A DNA stretch of 64,000 bases, taken from CAWIJJ01 sp963836405 (GTDB taxonomy: Bacteria > Acidobacteriota > Terriglobia > Bryobacterales > Bryobacteraceae). The number at the start of each line of letters is the position of its first letter. Positions within the stretch are counted from its first letter, which is position 1. The stretch covers positions 62,001 to 126,000 of the forward strand of contig CAWIJL010000013.1 of NCBI GenBank assembly GCA_963836405.1, in the 5' to 3' direction. This document shows positions 1 through 9,427 of this stretch, in pieces. The notes under the pieces were generated by a model that saw nothing but the letters and a program-made list of their open reading frames with translations, ran no database searches and was not told where the DNA came from. A program made the position numbers and the translations under genes.

Positions 1-1
1 G

Positions 2-697
2 CGCCTTGGGCAACTCCTTGCGGTCGGCGACGGAATCCACCGCAACATTGAACGTGGCCACGCCGGCATCTGCCAACCGGTCGATGACATCGGGGCGCAT
101 CAGACGCCCGTTGGTCGGGACATACACCCAGAAGCCCTTCCGCACCGCATAATCGGCCACCTTGTGCGCAAAATCCGGCCGCAGTAGGACCTCGCCTCCC
201 ATCAGTGCGAGAACCCGGCAACCGCTGTCGTGCAGCCAGTCAATCGACCTGCGGGCAACGTCCTCGGTCATGCCCTTAACGCGGTTGTCGAAAGCCCAGC
301 AGTAGTGGCAGTCCAGATTGCACTTCCACTCGGTGAACAGGTACGAAATGATGGGATGGAAATCGCCCGGCTTTACGCGCGACCCGACATACGGGTAGAG
401 CCATCCGCGCATCGCCCGGCGAACCATCGGGAATGTCACGCTCGTCCGGTAGGTGTTTCCGTCGCGCGTCATGAGCCTCGGGTCTGGCTCCACGTCGCCG
501 CATTTCTGCGGGTGCCTCGGAAACACAGGAGCCGGAAGGCTCAGGGGCGCCCCCGTGGATGGAACCCTGGTCGGACCGGGTGCGCCCAGGATCGGCAACT
601 CGACAATCGCGGTCCGGGTACCGTTAACTCCCTTCTTGCCGTTTGCGCCCTGTTGAGGCGCTCGCTCTGCCACAATGCCATAGGCTGTCTTGTTCAT
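2..697 (-). CDS. Radical SAM protein, C-terminus beyond window edge
   Basis: The frame is open for 232 codons from ATG at 697 and runs off the left edge without a stop. The radical SAM cluster motif CNLDCHYC (C126, C130, C133) would bind a 4Fe-4S cluster used to cleave S-adenosylmethionine, and MGGEVLLRP (GGE at 167-169) is the usual SAM-contacting strand. The first 110 residues are a low-complexity, proline- and glycine-rich extension before the barrel. The substrate cannot be told because the C-terminal half, where SPASM-type or other accessory domains would lie, is outside the window. The catalytic core is clearly intact as far as it goes. Confidence 0.85.
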   Translation of the reverse strand, partial: MNKTAYGIVAERAPQQGANGKKGVNGTRTAIVELPILGAPGPTRVPSTGAPLSLPAPVFPRHPQKCGDVEPDPRLMTRDGNTYRTSVTFPMVRRAMRGWLYPYVGSRVKPGDFHPIISYLFTEWKCNLDCHYCWAFDNRVKGMTEDVARRSIDWLHDSGCRVLALMGGEVLLRPDFAHKVADYAVRKGFWVYVPTNGRLMRPDVIDRLADAGVATFNVAVDSVADRKELPKA

Positions 698-997
698 TGT
701 CCCGCCTGACGTCCCTGCTTCAATCTGAGATTGCGTCCATGTCCGCGAAGTGGATCGCTGACCGGCACTGAACTCCCGACTTGCACGTCGGCAGCCAGCG
801 GATCACCCCATATTTTGCTGCTCTTCCGCTCTTTTGCATGCCGAGTTTTCGGCACTTGCCCACGGCATACGACATCGTCACGCCGCCGAGCACCTACAGC
901 CAAAGCGCGTTTGCGCCGCGGCCGCTTGGCCTTCGAAATGCACATAGTGATAACGGCAGTCTCCACGCAAGGAAGCGTGGAGTCCCTTGGAGTTCTG
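698..997. other. Intergenic, no gene recognised
   Basis: This is the divergent interval between the radical SAM gene and the secreted LolA-like gene. Open frames exist on both strands but none has recognisable protein character, and the long plus frame is best read as starting at 998. It probably contains both promoters, but I could not identify convincing boxes. Confidence 0.4.
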
Positions 998-1720
998 ATG
1001 CCGACGTTACCGACACTCTTCTTTCTTGCAGCGATGCAAGGCTGTACCCCGCCATCTCTGACGGCTCCTGAGATCCTGGAGCGGATGGTTCGAGCCGACA
1101 ATGACAGGGCCGCGGCGCTGGCCGCGTATTCAGGTCTGAGGCGCTACCGGTTCGACAACCAGAGGTCAAACAAGCACGCCGAACTGACGGTGAGAATGTC
1201 CCGTGGCAGCGATGGCGTCAAATCGTTCGAGGTCGTTGCCGAAAGCGGCTCCGGATTCGTCCGTGATCACATCCTCCGCAAGATGATTGAAGCGGAAGTG
1301 GAATCCAGCCAAAAGGGGGAACGGAAGGAAACGCGGATCATTCCCGAGAACTACGATTTCCGCCTGGTTGGCGCCGAAGCCTCGGACGGCCGTGACAGCT
1401 ATGTCCTGGAGATCATTCCCAAGAGGCCGAGCAAATTCTCCATCCGCGGCCGAATCTGGGTGGATGCTGAGGATTTTGCCATCGCACGCATTGAAGGCCA
1501 GCCCGCCAAGAACCCTTCGTTCTGGATTCGCAGCGTGCGGGTGGAGCAACGCTACGGGCGCACCGGTCAATTCTGGCTGCCTGCTCTGAACCACTCGGTT
1601 GCGCAGGCGAGGATCTTCGGCACAACCGAAGTCGTTATCGAGTATTCCGATTACATGACGAACGTCCGTGATGTGCAGGCGCGCGCCCGTGCCACGGAGG
1701 AGTCGCAAAATCAAAGATGA
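998..1720 (+). CDS. Secreted LolA-like / outer-membrane lipoprotein-sorting-like protein
   Basis: 240 residues from ATG at 998, which follows a GGAG box at 8 nt; the open frame reaches back to 731 but that part looks non-coding. A short hydrophobic leader (LPTLFFLAAMQGC) suggests export, with a weak lipobox at the Cys. The rest is beta-rich, with features such as YSGLRRYRFDN, IRGRIWVDAEDFAIARIEG and QFWLPALNHSVA that resemble the LolA/RseB-like sheet of outer-membrane lipoprotein-sorting family proteins common in acidobacteria. Such proteins bind lipid or lipoprotein in the periplasm; the ligand here is unknown. It lies alone, convergent with the sigma-54 activator. Confidence 0.55.
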   Translation: MPTLPTLFFLAAMQGCTPPSLTAPEILERMVRADNDRAAALAAYSGLRRYRFDNQRSNKHAELTVRMSRGSDGVKSFEVVAESGSGFVRDHILRKMIEAEVESSQKGERKETRIIPENYDFRLVGAEASDGRDSYVLEIIPKRPSKFSIRGRIWVDAEDFAIARIEGQPAKNPSFWIRSVRVEQRYGRTGQFWLPALNHSVAQARIFGTTEVVIEYSDYMTNVRDVQARARATEESQNQR

Positions 1721-1747
1721 GGCTCCGATCCTGGCCTCCTGGTTTGC

Positions 1748-3779
1748 TCAACTAAACTGGCGTGAGATGTTGTATTTTCGCATGCGGGATTGCAGGGTCG
1801 TCCGCTTCAGTCCGAGCCGGGCCGCCGCGCCCTCCGGACCGCCTATCTGGCCTCCTGCCTCCTCCAGCGCCTTCAGAATCGTCGCCCGTTCAGCGCCGGG
1901 CGACTCAGCCGGCGATCTTTCGCGAAATGCGCTCGCATCCGCCTTGCCGATGAGTTCGGGCATCGCCACTTGAAGCACGTTACTGGTGGTCAGGATGACC
2001 GATCGCTCAAGAACATTCTGCAGCTCGCGGATGTTACCGGGCCAGTTGTAATTCGTGAGTGAGTCTAGAACCGACGTGGGAATCGTATCGATGTTGCGGC
2101 CCATGCGTTGGGCATGCTTCTGGACGAAGTAGCGCGTGAGCAGCGCTATGTCTTCCCGGCGGTCCCGCAATCGTGGAACATGCACTGGGAAGACATGCAG
2201 CCGGTAGTAGAGGTCGGCTCGAAATCTGTTTTCCGCCACCATCGCCTTCAAATCGCGGTTGGTGGCGGCCACCAGCCGCGCGTCAGTCCGGATCGTGCGA
2301 TTGCCGCCCACGCGCTCGAATTCCTGGTCCTGAATGGCACGGAGAAGCTTCGGTTGGAGTTCCAGCGGCATCTCACCGATCTCGTCGAGAAACAAGGTTC
2401 CGTGATGGGCCAGTTCGAAGCGTCCGATCTTCTGCGCTACCGCGCCGGTGAATGAGCCCTTCTCGTGCCCGAACAGTTCGCTTTCCAGCAGGCTGGCGGG
2501 GATCGCCGCGCAGTTCACTTTAACGAAACTGCCCTTGCTGCGGGGGCTCAATTCGTGAATTGCCCGCGCGACCAGCTCTTTTCCAGTACCTGTTTCGCCC
2601 GTTACCAGAACGTTAGCATCTGTCGGCGCCACGGTTTGAATACTCTTCAGAACGGCTTGAAAAGCCGGTCCCTTACCCACCATATTCCCGATATTGTGCT
2701 CGAGGCGGATCTCGTCTTCGAGGTAGACCTTCTCGATCGCGAGCCGCTCCTTGATTTGTCCCAGCTCCCGATAAGTGAGTGAGTTCTCCACGGCAATTGC
2801 AACCTGCCTCGCGACCTGTAACCAGGAACTCGACATCCTCGGGATTCCACACATCATCGGTCATTCGAGAGAGCGCCAGGGTCCCGAGGATGCGATCTCG
2901 CGTAATCAACGGAACCGAGCAAATGGACTTGAGTCCTAATGCCAGAAACCGGCGTGTCCCCGGATAGCGATCGACATCCGCGGCACAGGCCACTATAGGT
3001 TTTCCGGTGGCGAGCACCTCGGCAGCCGGCATTCCCGTGGGGTCGAACGGCTCCTTGAGTTCATCGAAGATCCGTGCACCCGTCGAATGCAGCGCGTAAG
3101 GATCGAGGCCGCCGCTATCGTTGCATAAGGTCAGCATCGCGTAATCGTGCTTGATGACCTTCGAGAGTTGGGCCGATATCGCGGAAAACAACTCGTCCCA
3201 TCCTAACTTCGACACCAGGGCATTCGTGATATCGAACAGCGTGCGCAGCCGGTCCCGCTCCCGGACCGCTTCCTGCTTGGCGAGGAAGGACTCCACCGCC
3301 ACGGCGAACTCGCTGGCAACGCGCTCCAGGAATGCGATTTCGGCCGGACCGGGATCGATGGGCGCCACGGAACTCACCCCCAACGCGCCGAGCCGGTGCT
3401 CGCCAGCCGTCAGGGGCACGAGCACTAAAGAACTGATCCCCAGTTCGCGCACGACTTGGATGCTCTCCGGCCAGCGAGTTTCCGATTCCCAATGCGAGAT
3501 CACGAGCGGCTGCTGGTTGAGCCATACCCAACCGGCCGGGTCCTGATCGACCGGCAGCCGAAGGCGTGTGATGACGGGATTGCAGGGCTCATTCAGAATG
3601 TACCCCTGCATCACGTTTCCGTTTGGATCATGCAGAACCAGCCCGACATGATCGAAGTGGACAACGCGCCGAAGGGATGTAGCTACACCCGAGACCAGGG
3701 CGTCGAGATCCGTCCGGCCTGCAATACTCCGGGATAGCGCCAGAACAGCCTCATAAAGATCGTTCGCGGAAGCGCCCAC
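1748..3779 (-). pseudogene. GAF-GAF sigma-54 activator (Fis family), split by one frameshift
   Basis: Two overlapping frames together make one activator of about 677 residues. The first (ATG 3779) carries two GAF sensory domains; the second carries the AAA+ domain with Walker A GETGTGKE, the sigma-54 contact loop as GSFTGA, Walker B TLFLDEIGE, and a C-terminal Fis-type helix-turn-helix (AAARLGLKRTTLQSRMRKY). The junction is at about 2822-2823: removing one C there joins VEFL to LQVARQVAIAVENS smoothly. The family resembles FhlA-type regulators that open sigma-54 promoters in response to small molecules. Because every catalytic motif is intact, a sequencing error is as likely as a real mutation. 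Confidence 0.8.
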
Positions 3780-3946
3780 AGGGCCGATAATACACGATTT
3801 TGCCTCCGTGCGGGCTTCCGCCGCAAGGTCTCGCGGCGCCGGTCTTTGACGTGCCGCCGAATCTCAGCAATTGCCACGGCGCGTGCCGGCACTTTGCTGT
3901 CCCGCGCCGCAAAAGCCCATAGAAAGCCCGCAAATTTTTGGTAACC

Positions 3947-3966
3947 GCCGTGCTTTATTACACGGC
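3947..3966. promoter_or_regulatory. Inverted repeat in divergent promoter region
   Basis: GCCGTG and CACGGC are separated by 8 nt (CTTTATTA) in the 237-bp gap between the sigma-54 activator and the DksA-like gene. A perfect 6-bp dyad could be an operator or a short hairpin in the dksA-like leader. No convincing -24/-12 element was found. Confidence 0.3.
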
Positions 3967-4016
3967 AGTACCCGGACTGAAAACATCGCGGGCAGCACCG
4001 ATGAGAAGGAGTCGTT

Positions 4017-4388
4017 ATGAAAGAAGCTGACATAAGTGAATTCAGGACTTTGCTCATAGCTAAGCGCGAGGAGATCGTAGGTCAGTCGCCCCGGCGTGAG
4101 GAGCTTTGGATTGTCCAATCCAACGAACAGATCGAGACTGTGCAACTCGCAGGTCAAAGGGATTTCGCGGCCCGCACTCTGGAACGAGAAACTAAGAACC
4201 TGACGCAGATCGCCGCGGCGCTGAAGCGTATCGATCACGGCGAGTTTGGCATGTGCCTCGACTGCGAGGAGGCGATCGCGCCTAAACGCCTGGCGGCTTT
4301 GCCGTGGGCTGGATATTGTTTGCACTGTCAGGAATTGCATGACGCTCAACAGACCGCGGATTCTGTCGAGCCGAAACTGGCCGCATGA
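4017..4388 (+). CDS. DksA/TraR-type zinc-finger protein
   Basis: 123 residues with an AAGGAG ribosome-binding site just before ATG 4017. The C-terminal C4 finger (C80, C83, C101, C104) with the signature CLDCEEAIAPKRLAALPWAGYC is typical of DksA/TraR proteins, which enter the RNA polymerase secondary channel and alter initiation, often with ppGpp. The N-terminal half is helical (about residues 5-70) as expected for the coiled-coil tip, but is shorter than classical DksA (about 150 residues). It is divergent from the sigma-54 activator and not obviously in an operon. It is a family member by motif; whether it is the main DksA of the cell cannot be told. Confidence 0.85.
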   Translation: MKEADISEFRTLLIAKREEIVGQSPRREELWIVQSNEQIETVQLAGQRDFAARTLERETKNLTQIAAALKRIDHGEFGMCLDCEEAIAPKRLAALPWAGYCLHCQELHDAQQTADSVEPKLAA

Positions 4389-4550
4389 GGCCGCAAGCTT
4401 TGGCGGACGCCGGGCGGTTTTCCGCGTGAAGATCGGAACTTGCGCGGAAACAATAGCGATGTCGCCAGAACAAGCGCCATCGGCAATGACAGGTCACGGC
4501 GGATTGGCCTGACCGCCTGAGTATCGAGCAGGAGACCGGAGCGGCAGAGA

Positions 4551-5637
4551 ATGAGCAAGCGCTTTGGACGCGGACTATTCTTGGATTCGCTCGTCAAATA
4601 GCGGTGCGCCGCGCTACAACAGATCCGGCGCGCCCAAAGCGGAGACCGCGATACCTGAAGCATGTCCCGTTAGTCTCACAGGCAGTGAGCGGCCACCTTC
4701 GAAAGGGCTCGGTGGATTTCGCGCGCGCTTACTGGACGCCCCGCTTAGCCCGGCCTCCGCGTTTAATCTCGAACAGGACCAGATCGCGGCCCTCGGGTTG
4801 TTCCCCATGGTGTCTCTGACCGACCACGACAGCATCGAGGCTCCGATCGCCCTACAGGTCACTGCCGACCACGTGGAGATCCCTATCTCGGTGGAATGGA
4901 CGGTGCCTAACCAACGGGCCATACTGCATCTGGGGATTCATAACTTGCCGGCGGCAGAAGCCCGCGGTTTGATGGGCGCAATGGCGGCATACACATCGGC
5001 TCCCGACGAAGCGATTCTTCCTTCGATGCTCAGGAAACTGGCAAGGAACCAGGAAGTGCTGATAGTCCTCAATCACCCGTTCTGGCTGGAAGAAGGAGTT
5101 GCGGAGGAGGACCGCCGCGCGGCGGTGAAGCGGCTGTTGCGCGAGTGCTTGGATTGTTTTCATGCGTTCGAGCTGAACGGCACGAGACATTGGCGCGAGA
5201 ACGCCGCGACCGTCGAATTGGCGCAAATCTACTCGCGCCCCGTGATCTCCGGCGGGGATCGCCACGCCTGCGAGCCGGCTGCCTGCCTCAACCTTACCAA
5301 CGCCAGGTCGTTTGCCGAGTTTGTCTCCGAAGTCCGGGCCGGCCAGAGCAACGTGCTATTCATGCCGCATTACCGTGAGCCGATGGCGGTACGCGTCTTG
5401 GAGACAGCGTGGGAGATTCTGCGGCCATATCCCCAATTCCGGGGCCGGGAACGATGGACGGACCGCGTGTTCTACCGCGATGCGACCGGCGTTGCGCAGC
5501 CGCTCTCGACGGTTTGGACGGATCGGGTACCGTGGCTCGTCAGGCCGATTGCCCCAATTCTCCAACTTTGCGCCAAGCGCTCCTTGCGGCCGGCGCTACG
5601 GCTTCTGTTATCCAGCCGCGCGGCGTTGCTGCCTTGA
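4551..5637 (+). pseudogene. PHP-domain phosphoesterase-like gene, decayed
   Basis: ATG 4551 follows a GGAGCGGCAGAGA box but meets a stop after 16 codons (MSKRFGRGLFLDSLVK). Homologous-looking sequence continues in a second frame (about 4604-4735, ending VDFARAYW) and then a third (about 4735-5637), which reads DAPLSPASAFNLE, MVSLTDHDSIEA, VLNHPFWLE and ISGGDRHACEP. These are the later metal-binding motifs of PHP-type phosphoesterases. The first motif, normally His-x-His after the initial strand, appears here as ARAY. At least two frameshifts plus loss of metal ligands indicate a non-functional gene. It heads a decayed operon with DUF2062 and GH1 remnants. Confidence 0.6.
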
Positions 5638-6055
5638 AGGCACTCGCGTCACGAATGGCCTCGGCGCTGCAGGGGCTGTCAGGGGATTCCATTGCGATCC
5701 ATTTCGCCATCGGCGTCGTACTCGGCAAATGTCCGGTGTACGGTTTCCTTACCGCCTTGTGTTTGCTCGCAGCTCTGGTGTTCCGTTTGAACGGGGCCAT
5801 ACTTCAACTGGAGAACCAGTTGGCCTCTCCCGTGCAACTGGCCTTGCTCATCCCGTTCACGAGGCTGGGTGGGCGAATTCTCGGGTCGCACTACGCAGCG
5901 TCCGGCAGCACACTGTTGCGGTTCGGTAATCTGACGCTCCAGGCAATAGTGGGGTAGTTTCCGTTCCGCTGGGGCTTCTGCTGTCCGTGGTTCTGTCCCG
6001 GGTTCTCCAGGGACGATGGCCCGTGTGCTGCAATGAACTGGAGAATCCAGCCTAA
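5634..6055 (+). pseudogene. DUF2062-type membrane protein, frameshifted
   Basis: The likely start is TTG 5634, overlapping the PHP stop, or ATG 5655. The segment LALLIPFTRLGGRILGS with flanking hydrophobic helices (SGDSIAIHFAIGVVLG, YGFLTALCLLAALVF) resembles the DUF2062 small integral membrane family. The frame stops at 5957, but shifting by one base near 5950 continues it with VVSVPLGLLLSVVLSRVLQG to a TAA at 6053-6055 that overlaps the next ATG. The original gene therefore seems to have been about 140 residues and coupled to both neighbours. Confidence 0.5.
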
Positions 6056-6510
6056 TGAAAGTATTCCCCCCGGGATTTCTGTGGTGCGTCGCCACGGCCG
6101 CGCATTAGGTGGAAGGGAACAACGTCAACAGCGATCTATGGGTACTCTAGCACGTTCAGCCGACCCTGTTTGCCGAGCCGTCACTCGATGCCTGCGACCG
6201 CTACCACCGCTTCCGGAACGACCTCCGCAGTTGGCCGGTTTGGGCTTGAACACGTATCGCTTCTCGATTGAATGGGCCCGCATCGAGTCCGAGCGCCACC
6301 ACTTCTCTCTGGCGGAACTGGATCACTATCGCCGCATGCTGGCAGCCTGCCACGAGAACGGCATCAGTCCGATGGTGACTTTTTACCACTTCAGTTCACC
6401 GCCCTGGTTCGCCGCGGCCGGCAGTTGGGAGAAGGCGGCAAACGCCGATCTGTACGTGCGCTGCTGCGAGCTGGCGGCACGGCACTTCGGCGATCTGATG
6501 GCGTGTTCGG
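6055..6510 (+). pseudogene. Family 1 glycoside hydrolase (beta-glucosidase-like) remnant
   Basis: Read from ATG 6055 the sequence gives MKVFPPGFLWCVATAAH, then TAG (6106-6108), VEGNNVNSDLWVL, TAG (6148-6150), and a further stretch up to a frameshift near 6230. The next frame gives LAGLGLNTYRFSIEWARIE and ISPMVTFYHFSSPPWF. This is the N-terminal third of a GH1 enzyme: the substrate-binding strand FLWG-A-YQVEG-like, the SIEW strand and the P-x-VTxYH strand. Both ambers replace positions that are Gln in the family. Similarity stops near 6510, before the catalytic NEP motif. It is a clear pseudogene, truncated and frameshifted. Confidence 0.75.
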
Positions 6511-6831
6511 TGGGGTATGGAATCGCGTGCGCTTCTTCCGCAGTAAACATACGCAAGAATTCCGAAAGTCGTGCACACCTGCGTCCCTCGAGACGAACCG
6601 GACTGTTCAATATATGCCGGGGCGCCATGCGGCGAAGTGGAGAGGTCGGCCGGAAAGTCGCGCCCGTGGACTCACCGGGGCGCAAACGGACAATCTCCAG
6701 CGCCGATAGCGGAGAGGCGGGCCTCATCCTAAACGCATGGTCATGTTCAGGAAAACGCAACTCGTCGCAGCGAGCGTACGAACGCTGAGACCGTTGACAA
6801 CAAGGGACTTGGGTTCCGTGGTGGGAAGGCT
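6511..6831. other. No gene recognised
   Basis: Between the GH1 remnant and the tRNA fragment I see no recognisable coding sequence. Open frames here are without family character. It is probably debris left by loss of the 3' part of the GH1 gene and by island insertion. Confidence 0.4.
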
Positions 6832-6908
6832 TGGCTCCCTGGGTAGGGCTCGAACCTACAACCCTTCGGTTAATTAACAGGCGAAGGTGCTGCGGCCTTT
6901 CCCAGTAG
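6832..6908 (-). tRNA. tRNA-Asn(GUU) 3' fragment, probable attachment site
   Basis: Read on the minus strand, the 3' half is perfect: T-arm GTAGG-TTCGAGC-CCTAC, acceptor strand CCAGGGA, discriminator G and encoded CCA (6832-6834). The anticodon loop CTGTTAA gives GUU. Four extra bases (TTAA) follow the loop before the stem strand CCGAA, and the 5' half lacks the matching acceptor strand TCCCTGG and a normal D-arm. This is what remains when an integrase recombines into a tRNA gene and leaves a copy of its 3' end. The integrase gene at 7056-7997 lies on the 5' side of the fragment, as expected. Confidence 0.65.
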
Positions 6909-7055
6909 AAAGAAGACAAGGTGAGCATCTCGTGGGTTGTTGGTCCCCGGGCCCACCTCAGAAGGATTCCTCTGGCACGCCGCTCAGACGCCACTTGTGG
7001 ACGACCGACCACGCTTTGCTGCATCCGGCAGAGGCGCGCCGGAGGGTGAACAAGT

Positions 7056-7997
7056 TTAAGATTTCAGCGGCAGCTTAATGCGGTCGCCTGGGGCATCGAC
7101 AAGATCCTGTTGCAGGCCCAAGTACTGCTCGGTCGTCGTGACTGAAGCATGGCCAAGGCTCTGTTGGATTTGCTCCAGAGGTGCGGCGGCCCTGTGGGCC
7201 AGCTTGGCAAATGTCCTGCGGAGGTCGTGCGGAGAAATCGGCAGCGCCAGATCCGCGCCATAGGCTTTGATGATGTTGTATACCGCCTGGCCGGTCAGGC
7301 CCTGGCCGTTGACCACATCTGCCTTGTTGATGGCCCGGAACACTGGTCCCCAGGTAATGTCGGCTCGCTCCAGGTAGATGTCGAGGATGGACTTGACGAA
7401 GCTTGGGACGGGGATCGTCCGGACCCGTTCATTCTTCCCGATCAGGTCCGCAATGATGCACCGGTTCTCGCGCTGTTGCAGATGGGACATAGTCAGGGAG
7501 GCTATCTCGCTTCGGCGGAGGCCGCAACCCACCGCGAGGGCCAGGATGGCCTGGTCGCGAGCGCCTCTCCTGGTCCCGGCGTCGGGTGATTCGATCAGGG
7601 TGGCGGCCTCCGAGGGGCTCAACCAATTGCCGATACGGCGCCCCAGGCGTTTGGGACCCTTGATTCGGCAGACGCCGGCGGCAAGTTGGGGATCCAGAAG
7701 ACCATTGTCCATGGCTTCGGTGGTCAACTTCCGGAGGGCAGCCAGGTGCTGGCGGATGGTGGAAGTCGAATAGCAGCGGGATACGAGGGACGTTAGGTAC
7801 TCCTGAACCACGGCCTTGCTGAAGGGGGGCCGCGGCTCGGCAAAGTACCATAAACAGAAATCATCCAACGCCACCGCGTAGACCCGCTTCGAGTTCTGCG
7901 AACGTATGCCATCCAGCACCAGAGCCTTCAATCTGCTCCACTCCTCATCGATGATGATCGGTTCTGAGGGGAATGGCGGAATGGGAGAGGCGATCAT
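7056..7997 (-). CDS. Tyrosine recombinase / integrase
   Basis: 313 residues. All catalytic positions of the tyrosine recombinase family are visible: Arg161 in CGLRRSE, Lys188 in GKNERVR, His257 and Arg260 in SPHDLRRTFA, His283 in LGHASVTTT and nucleophile Tyr292 in TEQYLG. The N-terminal SAM-like core-binding domain (about 15-110) is present with a typical RQHLAALRKL helix. The enzyme would cut and join attachment sites, here very likely the tRNA-Asn end 150 bp downstream. Length matches XerC/D-like and island integrases. An 8-bp palindrome upstream (8074-8090) may control it. Confidence 0.9.
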   Translation of the reverse strand: MIASPIPPFPSEPIIIDEEWSRLKALVLDGIRSQNSKRVYAVALDDFCLWYFAEPRPPFSKAVVQEYLTSLVSRCYSTSTIRQHLAALRKLTTEAMDNGLLDPQLAAGVCRIKGPKRLGRRIGNWLSPSEAATLIESPDAGTRRGARDQAILALAVGCGLRRSEIASLTMSHLQQRENRCIIADLIGKNERVRTIPVPSFVKSILDIYLERADITWGPVFRAINKADVVNGQGLTGQAVYNIIKAYGADLALPISPHDLRRTFAKLAHRAAAPLEQIQQSLGHASVTTTEQYLGLQQDLVDAPGDRIKLPLKS

Positions 7998-8073
7998 AGT
8001 GGGAGCTCCGTTGGCTCCAGGATGACTGATTTGTGTCGACTTAGCAAACTGGCGATAATAGCCTTACAAGATC

Positions 8074-8090
8074 TAACTAACTGTTAGTTA
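8074..8090. promoter_or_regulatory. Perfect palindrome upstream of integrase
   Basis: TAACTAAC-T-GTTAGTTA is a perfect 8-bp dyad with a one-base centre. It sits in the AT-rich divergent gap between the integrase (start 7997) and the plus-strand gene near 8157, so it is a good candidate operator for one or both. Confidence 0.45.
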
Positions 8091-8156
8091 CCAAAAACGG
8101 CCCCCGAACGCCCATTGTGAGGGGCGATCGACCCCCACCCGGCCCCTACATTACTT

Positions 8157-8747
8157 TTGATAGTGGGTATTATCATAAGTGAAAAACGGGGTGTAAGTGC
8201 GCGAATGTGCAGTAACATAAAGATGGGAGGTAAACCTCTTCCAGTGCCGGCCAAGTCCAGCTGGTTGTTGCAGATCCAAGGCGTCCTCGAGCAAGTGAGA
8301 GCCATCGATGTCCCAGTCATCGATCGTTCCCTGTGCGAGCAGCTGTTCGGCGTTCGAAGACGCCGCGCGATCGAACTGATGCACTTCTTCGGCGGCTACC
8401 AGTCTGGCAATACCATTGTCCTCGACAGGACGGATCTGATCCGACGTTTGGAGGGGCTGAGATCGAACCCGGAGTTTCAGCAAGAGCGGGAGCGAAAAAT
8501 GCGGCTCAGCGAGCGATTGACGAGCATGCGCCAGCAGCATCCCGCCGCTTCGTTCGGGATTCCTAACATCCCTTCCTGCGTCTCGGCGGTACCTTCCGGC
8601 GTGGCATTCGCCAACGCTCAGATGATCGTGGATTACACCAACTTGGAAGACCTGTTCGCCAAGCTTTACGCGCTGGCACAAGCTGCCGCATCAGATCTCG
8701 CGGCCTTTCGGATGCTGACAGACGCCCCCGACCAAGTCCGCCGCTAA
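8157..8747 (+). CDS. Hypothetical island protein
   Basis: Up to 196 residues; the start is uncertain, with in-frame ATGs at 8157, 8205 and 8223 and no clear ribosome-binding site, and the region from MGGKPLPVP onward looks most protein-like. I do not recognise the family. The central part (IDVPVIDRSLCEQLFGVRRRRAIELMHFFGG, discontinuous basic helix) could be a helix-turn-helix, which would suit an island regulator or excision factor, followed by a charged helix (QERERKMRLSERL) and an Ala-rich C-terminus. It is divergent from the integrase and overlaps the end of the convergent gene by 57 nt. Confidence 0.5.
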   Translation: MIVGIIISEKRGVSARMCSNIKMGGKPLPVPAKSSWLLQIQGVLEQVRAIDVPVIDRSLCEQLFGVRRRRAIELMHFFGGYQSGNTIVLDRTDLIRRLEGLRSNPEFQQERERKMRLSERLTSMRQQHPAASFGIPNIPSCVSAVPSGVAFANAQMIVDYTNLEDLFAKLYALAQAAASDLAAFRMLTDAPDQVRR

Positions 8748-9363
8748 ACACAGGATGCGTCCGGGCGGGCGCATTCTATTCGTTCGGCCCCGACATCCTC
8801 TCGAGGAAGCCAACGCGACGCAACAGCTTGAGATGGCGATGACAATTAAGGTCCAGGTGCCGGTTGAGTTCATCCCCCGAGCACACTGCTTCCGTTTCGA
8901 TAGCTCATGGTCGATCTTTTCTGCGACTCGCCGGATCTTCAGTTTGTATTCCGGGTCATAACCGGTGATGGCGGTCACCAGCTGCTCCATCAGGACGTCG
9001 TAGACTTCCTCGGGCTCCATGCCCTTGAAGGCCAAGTGGAAGTGGCGCACTGCCTTCAATATCGCGCCTTTGTTGAACGGCGATCCCTTGGGCATGAAAT
9101 AACGGATGAACTGCTTGGAGTCGCTATTCACGTGGCTCGGCCTGGCCCCCACCCCGATCACGGGCAAGTGCCCGCGACAGATCATCACCAGGTACTTCAT
9201 CAGGTAGGGATGGAAAACACCGGCAGATCTCGAGCAGCGTATCGTGATCCCGCGACACCGCGTAACGGCGTCCCAGTTCGTTCACTTCGGCCGCCGGCCG
9301 GATGGAGCCGTCTGTCTTACAGCCGGAGGTGTAATGCTCCGGCGGTAGTTTGATTCCAATCAT
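8691..9363 (-). pseudogene. Conserved-looking island protein, one frameshift
   Basis: The gene starts at ATG 9363 (MIGIKLPPEHYTSG). Removing one base from the A run at 9214-9217 joins TLLEICRCF to HPYLMKYLVMICRGHLPV without a break, giving about 223 residues. The helical core, with PAAEVNELGRRYAVSRDHD, HPYLMKYLVM and later AVRHFHLAFKGMEPEEVYD, is reminiscent of a sigma-70 region-2-like fold but I cannot prove this. The C-terminal 50 residues overlap the convergent gene and may be run-on. Function unknown; a regulator role on the island is a guess. Confidence 0.45.
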
Positions 9364-9427
9364 AAGCAGACCTCCTCGCGTGCCCCACGTGATCGAGTCT
9401 GCGGTGCTGCTATCAACCCCGGGCCGT

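Noticed and set aside
3880..3910. Possible sigma-54 promoter near GGCAC and TTTGCT
   Set aside because: GG and GC elements are only 6 bp apart rather than the required 10, so the match is chance.
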